From assembly GCA_003561815.1 (NCBI GenBank), contig PWVP01000048.1, positions 1 to 5,119 on the forward strand: a stretch of 5,119 bases of DNA. The letters run 5' to 3'. Position 1 is the first letter of the stretch, and each line of letters starts with the position of its first letter. Source of the stretch: Campylobacterota bacterium. Its GTDB lineage: Bacteria; Campylobacterota; Campylobacteria; Campylobacterales; SZUA-545. This document shows, piece by piece, positions 1-5,119 of this stretch. The notes below the pieces were generated by a model. That model was not told the DNA's origin, made no database searches, and saw nothing but the letters and a program-made list of their open reading frames with translations. Both the position numbers and the translations under genes were made by a program.

Positions 1-308
1 AGTCCATGCTCGTTCACCTTAGCCAATCGCCCCCTAAGCTGCGACACCTCCTGCTCAAGCGTCTCAATCTGGCGCTTGAGCTTTAAAGCCACATCGACAC
101 CGGCGAGATTGACCCCTAGATCCCGCGTCAAACGCAAAATCGTCTTGATCTCGTCGATGTTTCGCTGGGAGTAAAGACGCACCCGCCCATCGGATCGCGC
201 CGGGTCCACCAACCCCTCGCGCTCATACTGCCGCAGGGTTTGAGGATGCACCTCCAGCACCTTGGCCACCACACTAATCATATAGACCGGTTCATCATAG
301 CTGTGCAT
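1..308 (-). CDS. hspR: HspR-type MerR-family heat-shock repressor (3' end beyond window)
   Basis: DNA-binding repressor of chaperone genes; in the HspR family it binds HAIR inverted repeats, often with DnaK as co-repressor. The visible 102 codons (plus two bases of a Leu codon) begin MHSYDEPVYMISVVAKVLEV. A MerR-type winged helix-turn-helix spans about residues 9-50, with the recognition segment HPQTLRQYEREGL at 21-33 and wing residues GRVRLYS at 41-47. The stretch TRDLGVNLAGVDVALKL at 61-77 is typical of HspR, and residues about 78-98 form a predicted coiled coil. HspR proteins are usually about 120-130 residues, so only the C-terminal tail is missing. The ATG at 306-308 is supported by GGAG (minus strand of 316-319) seven bases upstream. 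The cbpA stop ends four bases before this ATG, so the two are cotranscribed and probably translationally coupled. The pairing implies autoregulation of the operon. Other MerR regulators are less likely given the context. Confidence 0.9.
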   Translation of the reverse strand, partial: MHSYDEPVYMISVVAKVLEVHPQTLRQYEREGLVDPARSDGRVRLYSQRNIDEIKTILRLTRDLGVNLAGVDVALKLKRQIETLEQEVSQLRGRLAKVNEHG

Positions 309-312
309 GGTT

Positions 313-1179
313 CTACTCCGGTAGTTTCTCTTCCATCAGCGCTTTAAGCTGCTCATCAAGCGAATCGGCCTTTGGAATCGCCACCTGCACCTTAAGATAG
401 AGATCGCCCTTCTGGCCACTTTTGCGGTTGGCCACCCCCTCATTGCGCACCCGAAAGCGCTGGCCGCATCGGGTTCCTGCGGGCACCTTAAGGCTCACTT
501 CGCGATAGAGCGTCTGCACCGTCACTTTGCCACCGAAGATGGCGGTTTTTAGGGGGATGGTTATCTCTTTTTGGAGATCGTCCCCTTCGCGGCTGTACTC
601 ATCGGAGGGGTCAATCACAATGCGAAGCAGCAGATCGCCGCTCTGGCCAGACATCTTGCGGCCACGGCCCCGCACCCGAAGCGTCTCGCCCTCATTGATT
701 CCGGCTGGAATCTTAATATCGAAGCGATCCCCCTCGATGGCCACACTCTGCTTGCCGCCCAAAACCGCCACCCCAAAAGGGATGCTCAGACGCGCACTGA
801 TATCGAGATCCGGGCCACCGCCGAAACCAAAGCGGCTATCAAAACCCCGGTTGCCAAACCCGCCACCAAAGCCACCGCCAAAAACCTGATTGAGAATATC
901 GTTGATATCAAAGTCGGCACCCCCCTGACCACGGGCGAAGTCGTGGAAGGATTGGTTGCCAAACATGCTGTCACCATACTGGTCGTACTGCTGCCGTTTG
1001 GCCGGATCACTGAGCACCTCATAGGCGGCGTTGATCTCTTTAAACTTCTCCTCCGCGCCGGGCTCTTTGTTGATATCGGGGTGGTATTTGCGGGCGAGTT
1101 TGCGGTAGGCCCGCTTAATCTCCTCCTCACTGGCACCGGGGGCAATCCCCAGCGTCTCGTATAGGCTTTTGCCTGCCAT
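313..1179 (-). CDS. cbpA: CbpA-type DnaJ-family (Hsp40) co-chaperone
   Basis: Cytoplasmic J-domain co-chaperone that would stimulate DnaK ATPase and deliver unfolded clients. It has 288 residues, close to the usual 290-305 of CbpA proteins. The J domain covers about residues 5-68, with the essential HPD at 33-35 and helix IV ending QYDQYG. A Gly/Phe-rich linker spans about 69-123 and contains the DIND segment (91-94) and GGGFGGGFG (101-109). Two beta-rich client-binding domains follow (about 125-200 and 201-270), then a short helical dimerisation tail. The four CxxCxGxG zinc-finger repeats of DnaJ are absent and Cys238 is the only cysteine, so this is a CbpA/DJLA-type class B protein rather than DnaJ. 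I chose the ATG at 1177-1179 because GAGGAG (minus strand of 1187-1192) lies seven bases upstream. A GTG fifteen bases earlier would overlap that Shine-Dalgarno sequence and has none of its own. The gene is followed at once by hspR, as in Helicobacter and Campylobacter, which supports a stress-regulated operon. Confidence 0.93.
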   Translation of the reverse strand: MAGKSLYETLGIAPGASEEEIKRAYRKLARKYHPDINKEPGAEEKFKEINAAYEVLSDPAKRQQYDQYGDSMFGNQSFHDFARGQGGADFDINDILNQVFGGGFGGGFGNRGFDSRFGFGGGPDLDISARLSIPFGVAVLGGKQSVAIEGDRFDIKIPAGINEGETLRVRGRGRKMSGQSGDLLLRIVIDPSDEYSREGDDLQKEITIPLKTAIFGGKVTVQTLYREVSLKVPAGTRCGQRFRVRNEGVANRKSGQKGDLYLKVQVAIPKADSLDEQLKALMEEKLPE

Positions 1180-1185
1180 TATGCC

Positions 1186-1222
1186 ACTCCTCACTCTTTA
1201 TAGGTCATCTTTTGCGAGGAGT
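1186..1222 (-). repeat. Inverted repeat that can pair the cbpA Shine-Dalgarno sequence
   Basis: On the minus strand ACTCCTC (1222-1216) is the exact reverse complement of GAGGAGT (1192-1186), which contains the cbpA Shine-Dalgarno sequence. The helix can extend inward by one G-U (1215 with 1193) and one C-G pair (1214 with 1194), giving nine pairs around a 19-base loop. The predicted start of the cbpA promoter near 1213 lies inside the loop, so a transcript from that promoter would lack the upstream arm. Only RNA reading through from purH would carry the full hairpin. A role in translation control is inference. Confidence 0.4.
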
Positions 1223-1253
1223 TTAGCAAAAAGTTTAGTCTCTGTCAATCAAC
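1216..1253 (-). promoter_or_regulatory. Predicted sigma70-type promoter of cbpA-hspR
   Basis: On the minus strand a perfect -35 box TTGACA (1243-1248) is separated by exactly 17 bases from a -10 box TAAACT (1220-1225, four of six consensus bases). Transcription would start near 1213, giving a leader of about 34 bases before the cbpA ATG. The surrounding 1180-1263 gap is clearly AT-richer than the coding DNA on either side. The purH reading frame ends at 1264, so this promoter would let the chaperone operon be transcribed independently of purH. Its near-consensus form would make it strong when not repressed, fitting a gene held off by a dedicated repressor. The prediction rests on sequence pattern only. 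Confidence 0.7.
1233..1253 (-). promoter_or_regulatory. Candidate HAIR-like HspR operator overlapping the -35 box
   Basis: The minus strand reads GTTGATT, seven bases (GACAGAG), then ACTAAAC. The published HspR operator consensus is CTTGAGT-N7-ACTCAAG; each half here matches it at five of seven positions with the exact N7 spacing. The site covers the -35 hexamer of the cbpA promoter, where bound repressor would block RNA polymerase. A further copy of the right-hand core, CTAAACT, recurs twelve bases downstream (1226-1220, overlapping the first copy's context at 1238-1232). The product of the second gene of this operon is an HspR, so autorepression is the simplest reading. The match is imperfect and binding is inferred. 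Confidence 0.5.
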
Positions 1254-1263
1254 TTTTTTGAGC

Positions 1264-2796
1264 CTAGTGCAAAAAGTGGCGGATGCCGGTCAAAAGCATC
1301 GCCATACCGTGCTCATCGGCCGCAGCGATCACCTCCTCATCACGCATACTGCCGCCAGGCTGCACGATGGCCGAAACCTTCGCCTGTGCTGCCGCATCGA
1401 TCGAGTCGCGGAAAGGGAAAAACGCTTCGCTGGCCATCGCCGCGCCACTAACATCCACCCCCATCGCCTCGGCCTTTTTGAGCGCACAGGCGGCCGCATC
1501 GACCCGACTGGTCATCCCCATACCCACCGCCACTAGGGTGCGCTCTTTAACATAGGCGACACAGTTGGATTTGGTCAGTGCCGCCACCATCCATGCAATC
1601 TGCAGATCGGCCATCTGATCGGCGCTCACCGCCTTTTGGGTGACGCATTTGGCTTCGCTCACCTCTTGAACCTTCGGCGTATCGGCATCCTGAAGCACAA
1701 AGCCGCCAAGCACCCGCTTATAATCACGCGCATCCCGATCGGCCGGCAGGCGATCGCCCTCGCCGAGTTCAAAGATCTTCAGCCGCTTTTTGGACTCAAA
1801 AACCGCTTGCGCCTCTGCGGTAACCGTCGGAGCGACAAGCACCTCGATAAAGATCGTATTCATCTTCTCAGCCAGTGGGGCATCAACGATGCCGTTAACC
1901 GCCACCACGCCACCAAAGGCGGAGAGCTTATCGCAGCGCAACGCCTCATCCCACGCCTGGCTGAGATTATCCCGCAGGCTAAAACCGCAGGGGTTACCGT
2001 GTTTGACAATCGCGATCGCCGGGGCATCAAACCCCCGCGCAAGCGAAACAGCGGCGCTTAGATCGGTGAGGTTGTTAAAGCTCGCTTCGCCTTTGATCAC
2101 GCGGAAATTTTTGTCATAAAAGTCGCTGGTCTGATAGAGCGCGCCCTTTTGGTGGGGGTTTTCGCCATAACGCAGTGTGGCCACATGATGACCGCCGATG
2201 GCGGCAAAACCCGGCGTGCGCTCAAAACGCTCATTCATATAACCGGCGATCACGCTGTCATACCAGGCGGTGTGTTCGTAGGCTTTAATCATCAACCGGG
2301 CACGAAACGGCTCATCATCCTGCGCCTTTTCGATCGCCTCAGCCACCAGACTGTAATCGGCCGGATCGGTCACAATCAGCACATCTTTAAAGTTTTTAGC
2401 CGCGCTGCGCACCATCGCCGGGCCGCCGATGTCGATGTTCTCGATAATCTCCCCAAAATCATCGGTCCGAGCGATGGTTTGAGAAAAGGGGTAGAGATTG
2501 ACACACACCAGATCCACCGGACGGATGTTTTTCTCTTGGGCTGCCGCCTCGTCTGAAGCGTTGCCCCGGCGATAGAGGATACCGCCGTGAATGGCCGGAT
2601 GGAGTGTCTTCACCCGTCCGTCAAAAAGCTCACCATAGCCGGTGAGATTGCCCACCTCGATGGCGTAGATGCCGTTTTGGGTGAGGGTTTTAAGCGTGCC
2701 ACCGGTGCTTAAAATCTCAAAGCCCGCCGCCGCCAGACGCTTGGCAAAAGCGACAATCCCCTCTTTATCGCTCACAGAAAGAAGTGCCCGTTTCAT
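1264..2796 (-). CDS. purH: Bifunctional AICAR transformylase / IMP cyclohydrolase
   Basis: Catalyses the last two steps of de novo purine synthesis in the cytoplasm: 10-formyl-THF-dependent formylation of AICAR to FAICAR, then ring closure to IMP. The protein is 510 residues, the normal PurH length. The N-terminal MGS-like cyclohydrolase domain (about 1-190) shows SVSDK (7-11), STGGT (30-34), GRVKTLHP (60-67) and IDIGGPAMVRSAAKN (121-135). The transformylase domain (about 200-510) shows RYGENPHQ (209-216), the catalytic Lys-His in KHGNPCG (265-271), SAFGG (292-296), SRVD (430-433), FFPFRDS (459-465) and QPGGSMRDEEVI (479-490). I chose the ATG at 2794-2796: AAGGTGA lies about five bases upstream and MKRALLSVSDK is the usual N-terminus. 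A GTG nine bases upstream lies inside that Shine-Dalgarno sequence. The protein is intact with no missing catalytic motif. It is divergent from the GGDEF/EAL gene and upstream of cbpA-hspR in the same direction, with no terminator seen between. Confidence 0.97.
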   Translation of the reverse strand: MKRALLSVSDKEGIVAFAKRLAAAGFEILSTGGTLKTLTQNGIYAIEVGNLTGYGELFDGRVKTLHPAIHGGILYRRGNASDEAAAQEKNIRPVDLVCVNLYPFSQTIARTDDFGEIIENIDIGGPAMVRSAAKNFKDVLIVTDPADYSLVAEAIEKAQDDEPFRARLMIKAYEHTAWYDSVIAGYMNERFERTPGFAAIGGHHVATLRYGENPHQKGALYQTSDFYDKNFRVIKGEASFNNLTDLSAAVSLARGFDAPAIAIVKHGNPCGFSLRDNLSQAWDEALRCDKLSAFGGVVAVNGIVDAPLAEKMNTIFIEVLVAPTVTAEAQAVFESKKRLKIFELGEGDRLPADRDARDYKRVLGGFVLQDADTPKVQEVSEAKCVTQKAVSADQMADLQIAWMVAALTKSNCVAYVKERTLVAVGMGMTSRVDAAACALKKAEAMGVDVSGAAMASEAFFPFRDSIDAAAQAKVSAIVQPGGSMRDEEVIAAADEHGMAMLLTGIRHFLH

Positions 2797-2906
2797 CAGT
2801 GTCACCTTTTATCGATACATTTTAGGCGCGAATTTAAGCCAAATCCGGCTTAAGCCCCTGCAGACTAAACTTCCTCCCAAATTCACCCAAAGAGAGGCCG
2901 CCCAGA
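2797..2906. promoter_or_regulatory. Divergent intergenic region between purH and the GGDEF/EAL gene
   Basis: This AT-richer gap must hold promoters for both directions. For purH, the minus strand has TAAAAT (2824-2819, five of six -10 consensus bases) about 22 bases before the ATG, but no convincing -35 at 16-18 bases. For the plus-strand gene, TAAACT (2866-2871) could be a -10 box, also without a good -35 partner. The purH Shine-Dalgarno AAGGTGA lies just before its ATG. No textbook purine-box (PurR) operator was recognised by eye. The promoters are weak predictions and may depend on activators. Confidence 0.35.
2834..2853. repeat. 7-bp perfect inverted repeat in the divergent promoter region
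   Basis: TTAAGCC (2834-2840), six bases AAATCC, then GGCTTAA (2847-2853) form a perfect inverted repeat; the right arm also belongs to the palindrome GGCTTAAGCC (2847-2856). It sits 10 bases upstream of the possible purH -10 box and 12 upstream of the possible -10 box of the plus-strand gene. There is no following T-run, so it is not an intrinsic terminator. It is a plausible operator for a dimeric regulator, but none can be named. Confidence 0.4.
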
Positions 2907-2909
2907 TTG
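2892..2909 (+). promoter_or_regulatory. Ribosome binding site and TTG start codon of the GGDEF/EAL gene
   Basis: GAGAGG (2892-2897) lies nine bases before TTG (2907-2909). This is the first possible start codon after the in-frame stop TAA at 2835-2837. The later candidates (TTG 2955, GTG 2976, GTG 2994, ATG 3138) have no comparable Shine-Dalgarno sequence; the GTG and ATG starts would also cut into or remove the first membrane helix. Confidence 0.65.
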
Positions 2910-5119
2910 CAGACGATTCATCGCCGATTCGCCCGCCACCTCAATCGCACTATTTTGATTCAGATCCTCTGCGCTGTGCTGCTTCTAGGCGGTGTGCTCT
3001 TTGCGCTTATCACCCACCAGCACAGCCAGCAGCGCACCCTGACGCTTGAGCACTTTGAGGCGAGTTGGCGCGCTCAGCTGGCAAGCCAGAGCAGCGCGTT
3101 TGATGAGACGATCCAGACACTGGGGGCTCTGAATCTGATGCTCGCACGCCAAGGCGGCGAGATGATCTCTGCTCCCCGCCACTTCGAAAACCGCGAACTG
3201 CTACTCGGGCGCGTCGGCGATCACTACCGAAACAGCGTTGATGAGGCGGGGCGATTTACCCTCTACACCGGCCCGGCCAGCTCGATTAGCGCCTCGCTGC
3301 GCCGGGAGCTGCGCAGCCTCTCTTTGTTGCTGCCGATGCTAGAGGATGCGATGGACGCCCTGCCGGTAACGCCGATTCGCCTCAACGCCCATCTAGGCGA
3401 TCGCATCACCCTGAGCGTGCCGGCCCTTACCGAGCCGCTGGGCCAAAGCAGCGATCGCAATATCACCCAGGAGCGCCCCTTCGGGCTTTTGCTAAGCAAC
3501 CCCCGCGATCAGTGGCGGCTTCTGCTTGATGCGCCCAAACCCCACAGCTTCGGTCAGCTGATTGCGCCCATCTTTGTGGATGAGGAGCTCTTAGGGATGG
3601 TCTCGATGGCGCTTCCCACTCAGATGCTCACCCAGTGGCTGAGTGCGCTCGATCTGCCCGAAGGGGTGCACGGGCTCATCTGGCACGACGCGCTGGGTGC
3701 GCTGGCCTACAGCCCCGATGCGCCCCACTGGCTGCTGCACACCCCCCACGCTCCACCTGCCGACACGCTGCTTTTAAGCGAATCCTTTGCCCAGGGGGAG
3801 CTGAGCCTGATGGTTGCTACCGATCCGGACCATCTACTCGCCAGGCAGCAGGGGCTCTTTGGGCAGTTGATCCTCTATGCGGCGGCGGCGCTTTTGCTGG
3901 TGGCGATCTTCTATCTCTTTTTCATGCTCTATGCCCACAAGCAGCTACACAGACTGACCGCCTCCTTAACCCGCCCGATGGATGAGATTGTCCGCTTTTC
4001 GCACAATATCGGGATGCGCACCGCCGGACGACTGGGGGCCTCCGGGGTCAAAGAGCTCGATGAGCTGGCCAACCATCTGCACCTGGCCCACAGCCGTCTG
4101 ATGCGGATGCTGATTGTCGATAACCTCACCGGCACCAGCAACCGGCGCAAACTGCTGCTCGATCTGCGTGAACGGGGCCACTGGGGTCTGGTGGTGCTCA
4201 ACCTCAACCGCTTTAAGCACCTTAACGATGTCTTCGGTTACGCCGCCGGGGATTATGTACTCAAGCGGACCGTGGAGCTGCTAGAGGCGATCGAATGTGA
4301 CTCCTGTGAGACCTACCGCATTGGAGCCGATGAGTTTGCGCTGCTCTTTGAGGCCCAGAATGAGGCGGCGGTCTTAACGCTGGCCCAGAGCGTCAACCGG
4401 GCAATTGGCGAAGGGTTTTACTACTTTAACGATATTGAGATGGAGATCTCAGCGAGCATCGGCTGCGCACTGGGCGATCACAAAGATGGTGAGCAGCTGC
4501 TCAGCCGCGCCGATATCGCCCTAAGCCACTCACGAAAGAGCCCGCACCAGCAGATCACCCTCTACACCCCCGATCTACAAAGCCGCAAAGAGCACGAAGC
4601 CAACCTCTACTGGGAGCGGCGCATCAAAGAGGCGATCCGAAACGAGACCATGCTAGCCTGGTTTCAGCCCATCGGGGATCTCAAGAGTGGCCAGGTCACC
4701 CGCTTTGAGGCGCTGGTGCGTATCGTGGAGAAGGGGGAGGTGGTGCCCCCCTACTACTTCCTGGAGGCGGCGCGTCAGACGGGGTTGCTCTTTGAGATTG
4801 CCCGCCGCATGATTGATCGCACCTTTGCCGAGGCGGCGCGCCATGAGGGGATTGAGTTCTCTATCAATCTCGCCCTGAGCGATCTGGAGCACCAGGAGCT
4901 GCTTTCGGTGATTGAGCAGGCGTTGGCGCGCTATGGTGTCGAGCCGGAGCGCTTCACCTTTGAGCTGCTCGAGACCGAAGCGATGGCGGAGTCTAAGACC
5001 ACCCACGAGATGGTGCTCGCCCTTAAAGAGCGGGGCTTTAAGATTGCGATTGATGACTTTGGAAGCGGCTACTCCAACTTCTCGCGCTTTATGGAGCTGC
5101 CGGTGGACTACATCAAGAT
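2907..5119 (+). CDS. Membrane-bound sensor with HAMP, degenerate GGDEF and EAL domains (3' end beyond window)
   Basis: Likely inner-membrane c-di-GMP phosphodiesterase controlled by a periplasmic sensor; 737 codons are visible. After a basic N-terminus (HRRFARHLNR) come TM helix 1 (about 16-36), a periplasmic region of about 280 residues ending in a Cache-like fold (APIFVDEELLGMVSMALP, about 223-240), TM helix 2 (about 321-344) and a HAMP-like linker (about 346-400, Pro357). The GGDEF domain starts at DNLTGTSNRR (405-414). Its first metal-ligand Asp is Asn432 (NLNRFK), the signature is GADEF (473-477) and the RxxD inhibitory site is absent, but Asn440 and Asp449, matching guanine-contacting residues, remain. 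The EAL domain (from about 585) has FEALVR (600-605), Asn654 (SINLAL), Glu686/Glu689, DDFGSG (716-721) and Lys737. All catalytic positions visible so far are intact; the last part of the domain lies beyond the window. Phosphodiesterase activity with a GTP-binding regulatory GGDEF domain is therefore inferred. The ligand is unknown. Confidence 0.88.
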   Translation, partial: MQTIHRRFARHLNRTILIQILCAVLLLGGVLFALITHQHSQQRTLTLEHFEASWRAQLASQSSAFDETIQTLGALNLMLARQGGEMISAPRHFENRELLLGRVGDHYRNSVDEAGRFTLYTGPASSISASLRRELRSLSLLLPMLEDAMDALPVTPIRLNAHLGDRITLSVPALTEPLGQSSDRNITQERPFGLLLSNPRDQWRLLLDAPKPHSFGQLIAPIFVDEELLGMVSMALPTQMLTQWLSALDLPEGVHGLIWHDALGALAYSPDAPHWLLHTPHAPPADTLLLSESFAQGELSLMVATDPDHLLARQQGLFGQLILYAAAALLLVAIFYLFFMLYAHKQLHRLTASLTRPMDEIVRFSHNIGMRTAGRLGASGVKELDELANHLHLAHSRLMRMLIVDNLTGTSNRRKLLLDLRERGHWGLVVLNLNRFKHLNDVFGYAAGDYVLKRTVELLEAIECDSCETYRIGADEFALLFEAQNEAAVLTLAQSVNRAIGEGFYYFNDIEMEISASIGCALGDHKDGEQLLSRADIALSHSRKSPHQQITLYTPDLQSRKEHEANLYWERRIKEAIRNETMLAWFQPIGDLKSGQVTRFEALVRIVEKGEVVPPYYFLEAARQTGLLFEIARRMIDRTFAEAARHEGIEFSINLALSDLEHQELLSVIEQALARYGVEPERFTFELLETEAMAESKTTHEMVLALKERGFKIAIDDFGSGYSNFSRFMELPVDYIK

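Noticed and set aside
571..1164. Long plus-strand open frame opposite cbpA (197 codons), and a second one at 527-889
   Set aside because: Both are antisense shadows of a well-supported cbpA gene; the translations are low-complexity, Ala/Thr- or Pro/Lys-rich, and resemble no family I recognise.
1177..1194. GTG at 1194 as an alternative cbpA start (five extra residues)
   Set aside because: The GTG overlaps the GAGGAG sequence that is ideally spaced for the ATG at 1179, and CbpA proteins normally begin just before the J domain.
1258..2556. Several plus-strand open frames opposite purH
   Set aside because: They lie wholly within an intact purH, lack Shine-Dalgarno sequences I could find, and have no recognisable motifs.
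2794..2805. GTG at 2805 as the purH start
   Set aside because: It falls inside the AAGGTGA Shine-Dalgarno sequence serving the ATG at 2796, and the downstream start gives the usual PurH N-terminus.
2834..2856. Inverted repeat as an intrinsic terminator
   Set aside because: No T-run follows on either strand, and it lies between divergent genes where no terminator is needed.
2669..3049. Plus-strand open frame crossing the purH start and the divergent promoter region
   Set aside because: It overlaps both the purH 5' end and the start of the sensor gene in another frame; its translation resembles no protein family.
3929..5006. Minus-strand open frames opposite the GGDEF/EAL gene
   Set aside because: They are shadows of a frame with clear GGDEF and EAL motifs.

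Overview
The window shows two transcription units reading away from a roughly 110-bp divergent promoter region near 2797-2906. To the left, on the minus strand, lie purH (complete), a cbpA-type DnaJ-family co-chaperone gene (complete) and an hspR-type MerR repressor gene that runs off the left edge. To the right, on the plus strand, one long gene for a membrane-bound periplasmic sensor with HAMP, GGDEF and EAL domains runs off the right edge. No tRNA, rRNA, CRISPR array, insertion sequence or intrinsic terminator was recognised.

The organism looks like a relatively GC-rich member of the Campylobacterota (formerly Epsilonproteobacteria). This is inferred from the cbpA-hspR pair, an arrangement known from Helicobacter and Campylobacter, and from the wording of PurH (for example GMGMTSRVD and SEAFFPFRDSID). 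GC content is higher than in most of that phylum, so the placement is moderate only, and no genus can be named.

Minus strand, right to left: PurH performs the last two steps of IMP synthesis. About 85 bp after its stop, a well-formed sigma70-type promoter (TTGACA, 17-nt spacer, TAAACT) precedes cbpA. It overlaps an inverted repeat resembling the HspR operator HAIR (CTTGAGT-N7-ACTCAAG), which suggests HspR represses its own operon. The hspR ATG lies four bases beyond the cbpA stop, and its Shine-Dalgarno sequence lies in the end of cbpA, so the two are probably translationally coupled. A perfect complement of the cbpA Shine-Dalgarno sequence sits upstream of the predicted transcription start. 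It could therefore mask the site only in transcripts arriving from purH.

Plus strand: the GGDEF/EAL protein most plausibly starts at a TTG codon, the only start that keeps the whole N-terminal membrane helix and has a Shine-Dalgarno sequence. Its GGDEF domain has lost key catalytic features (a metal-ligand Asp is Asn, and the signature reads GADEF), while the EAL residues visible before the edge are intact. It is probably a c-di-GMP phosphodiesterase with a regulatory, GTP-binding-type GGDEF domain. All four genes belong to known families. The points most worth checking are regulatory details and the degenerate GGDEF domain; no wholly new system is evident.
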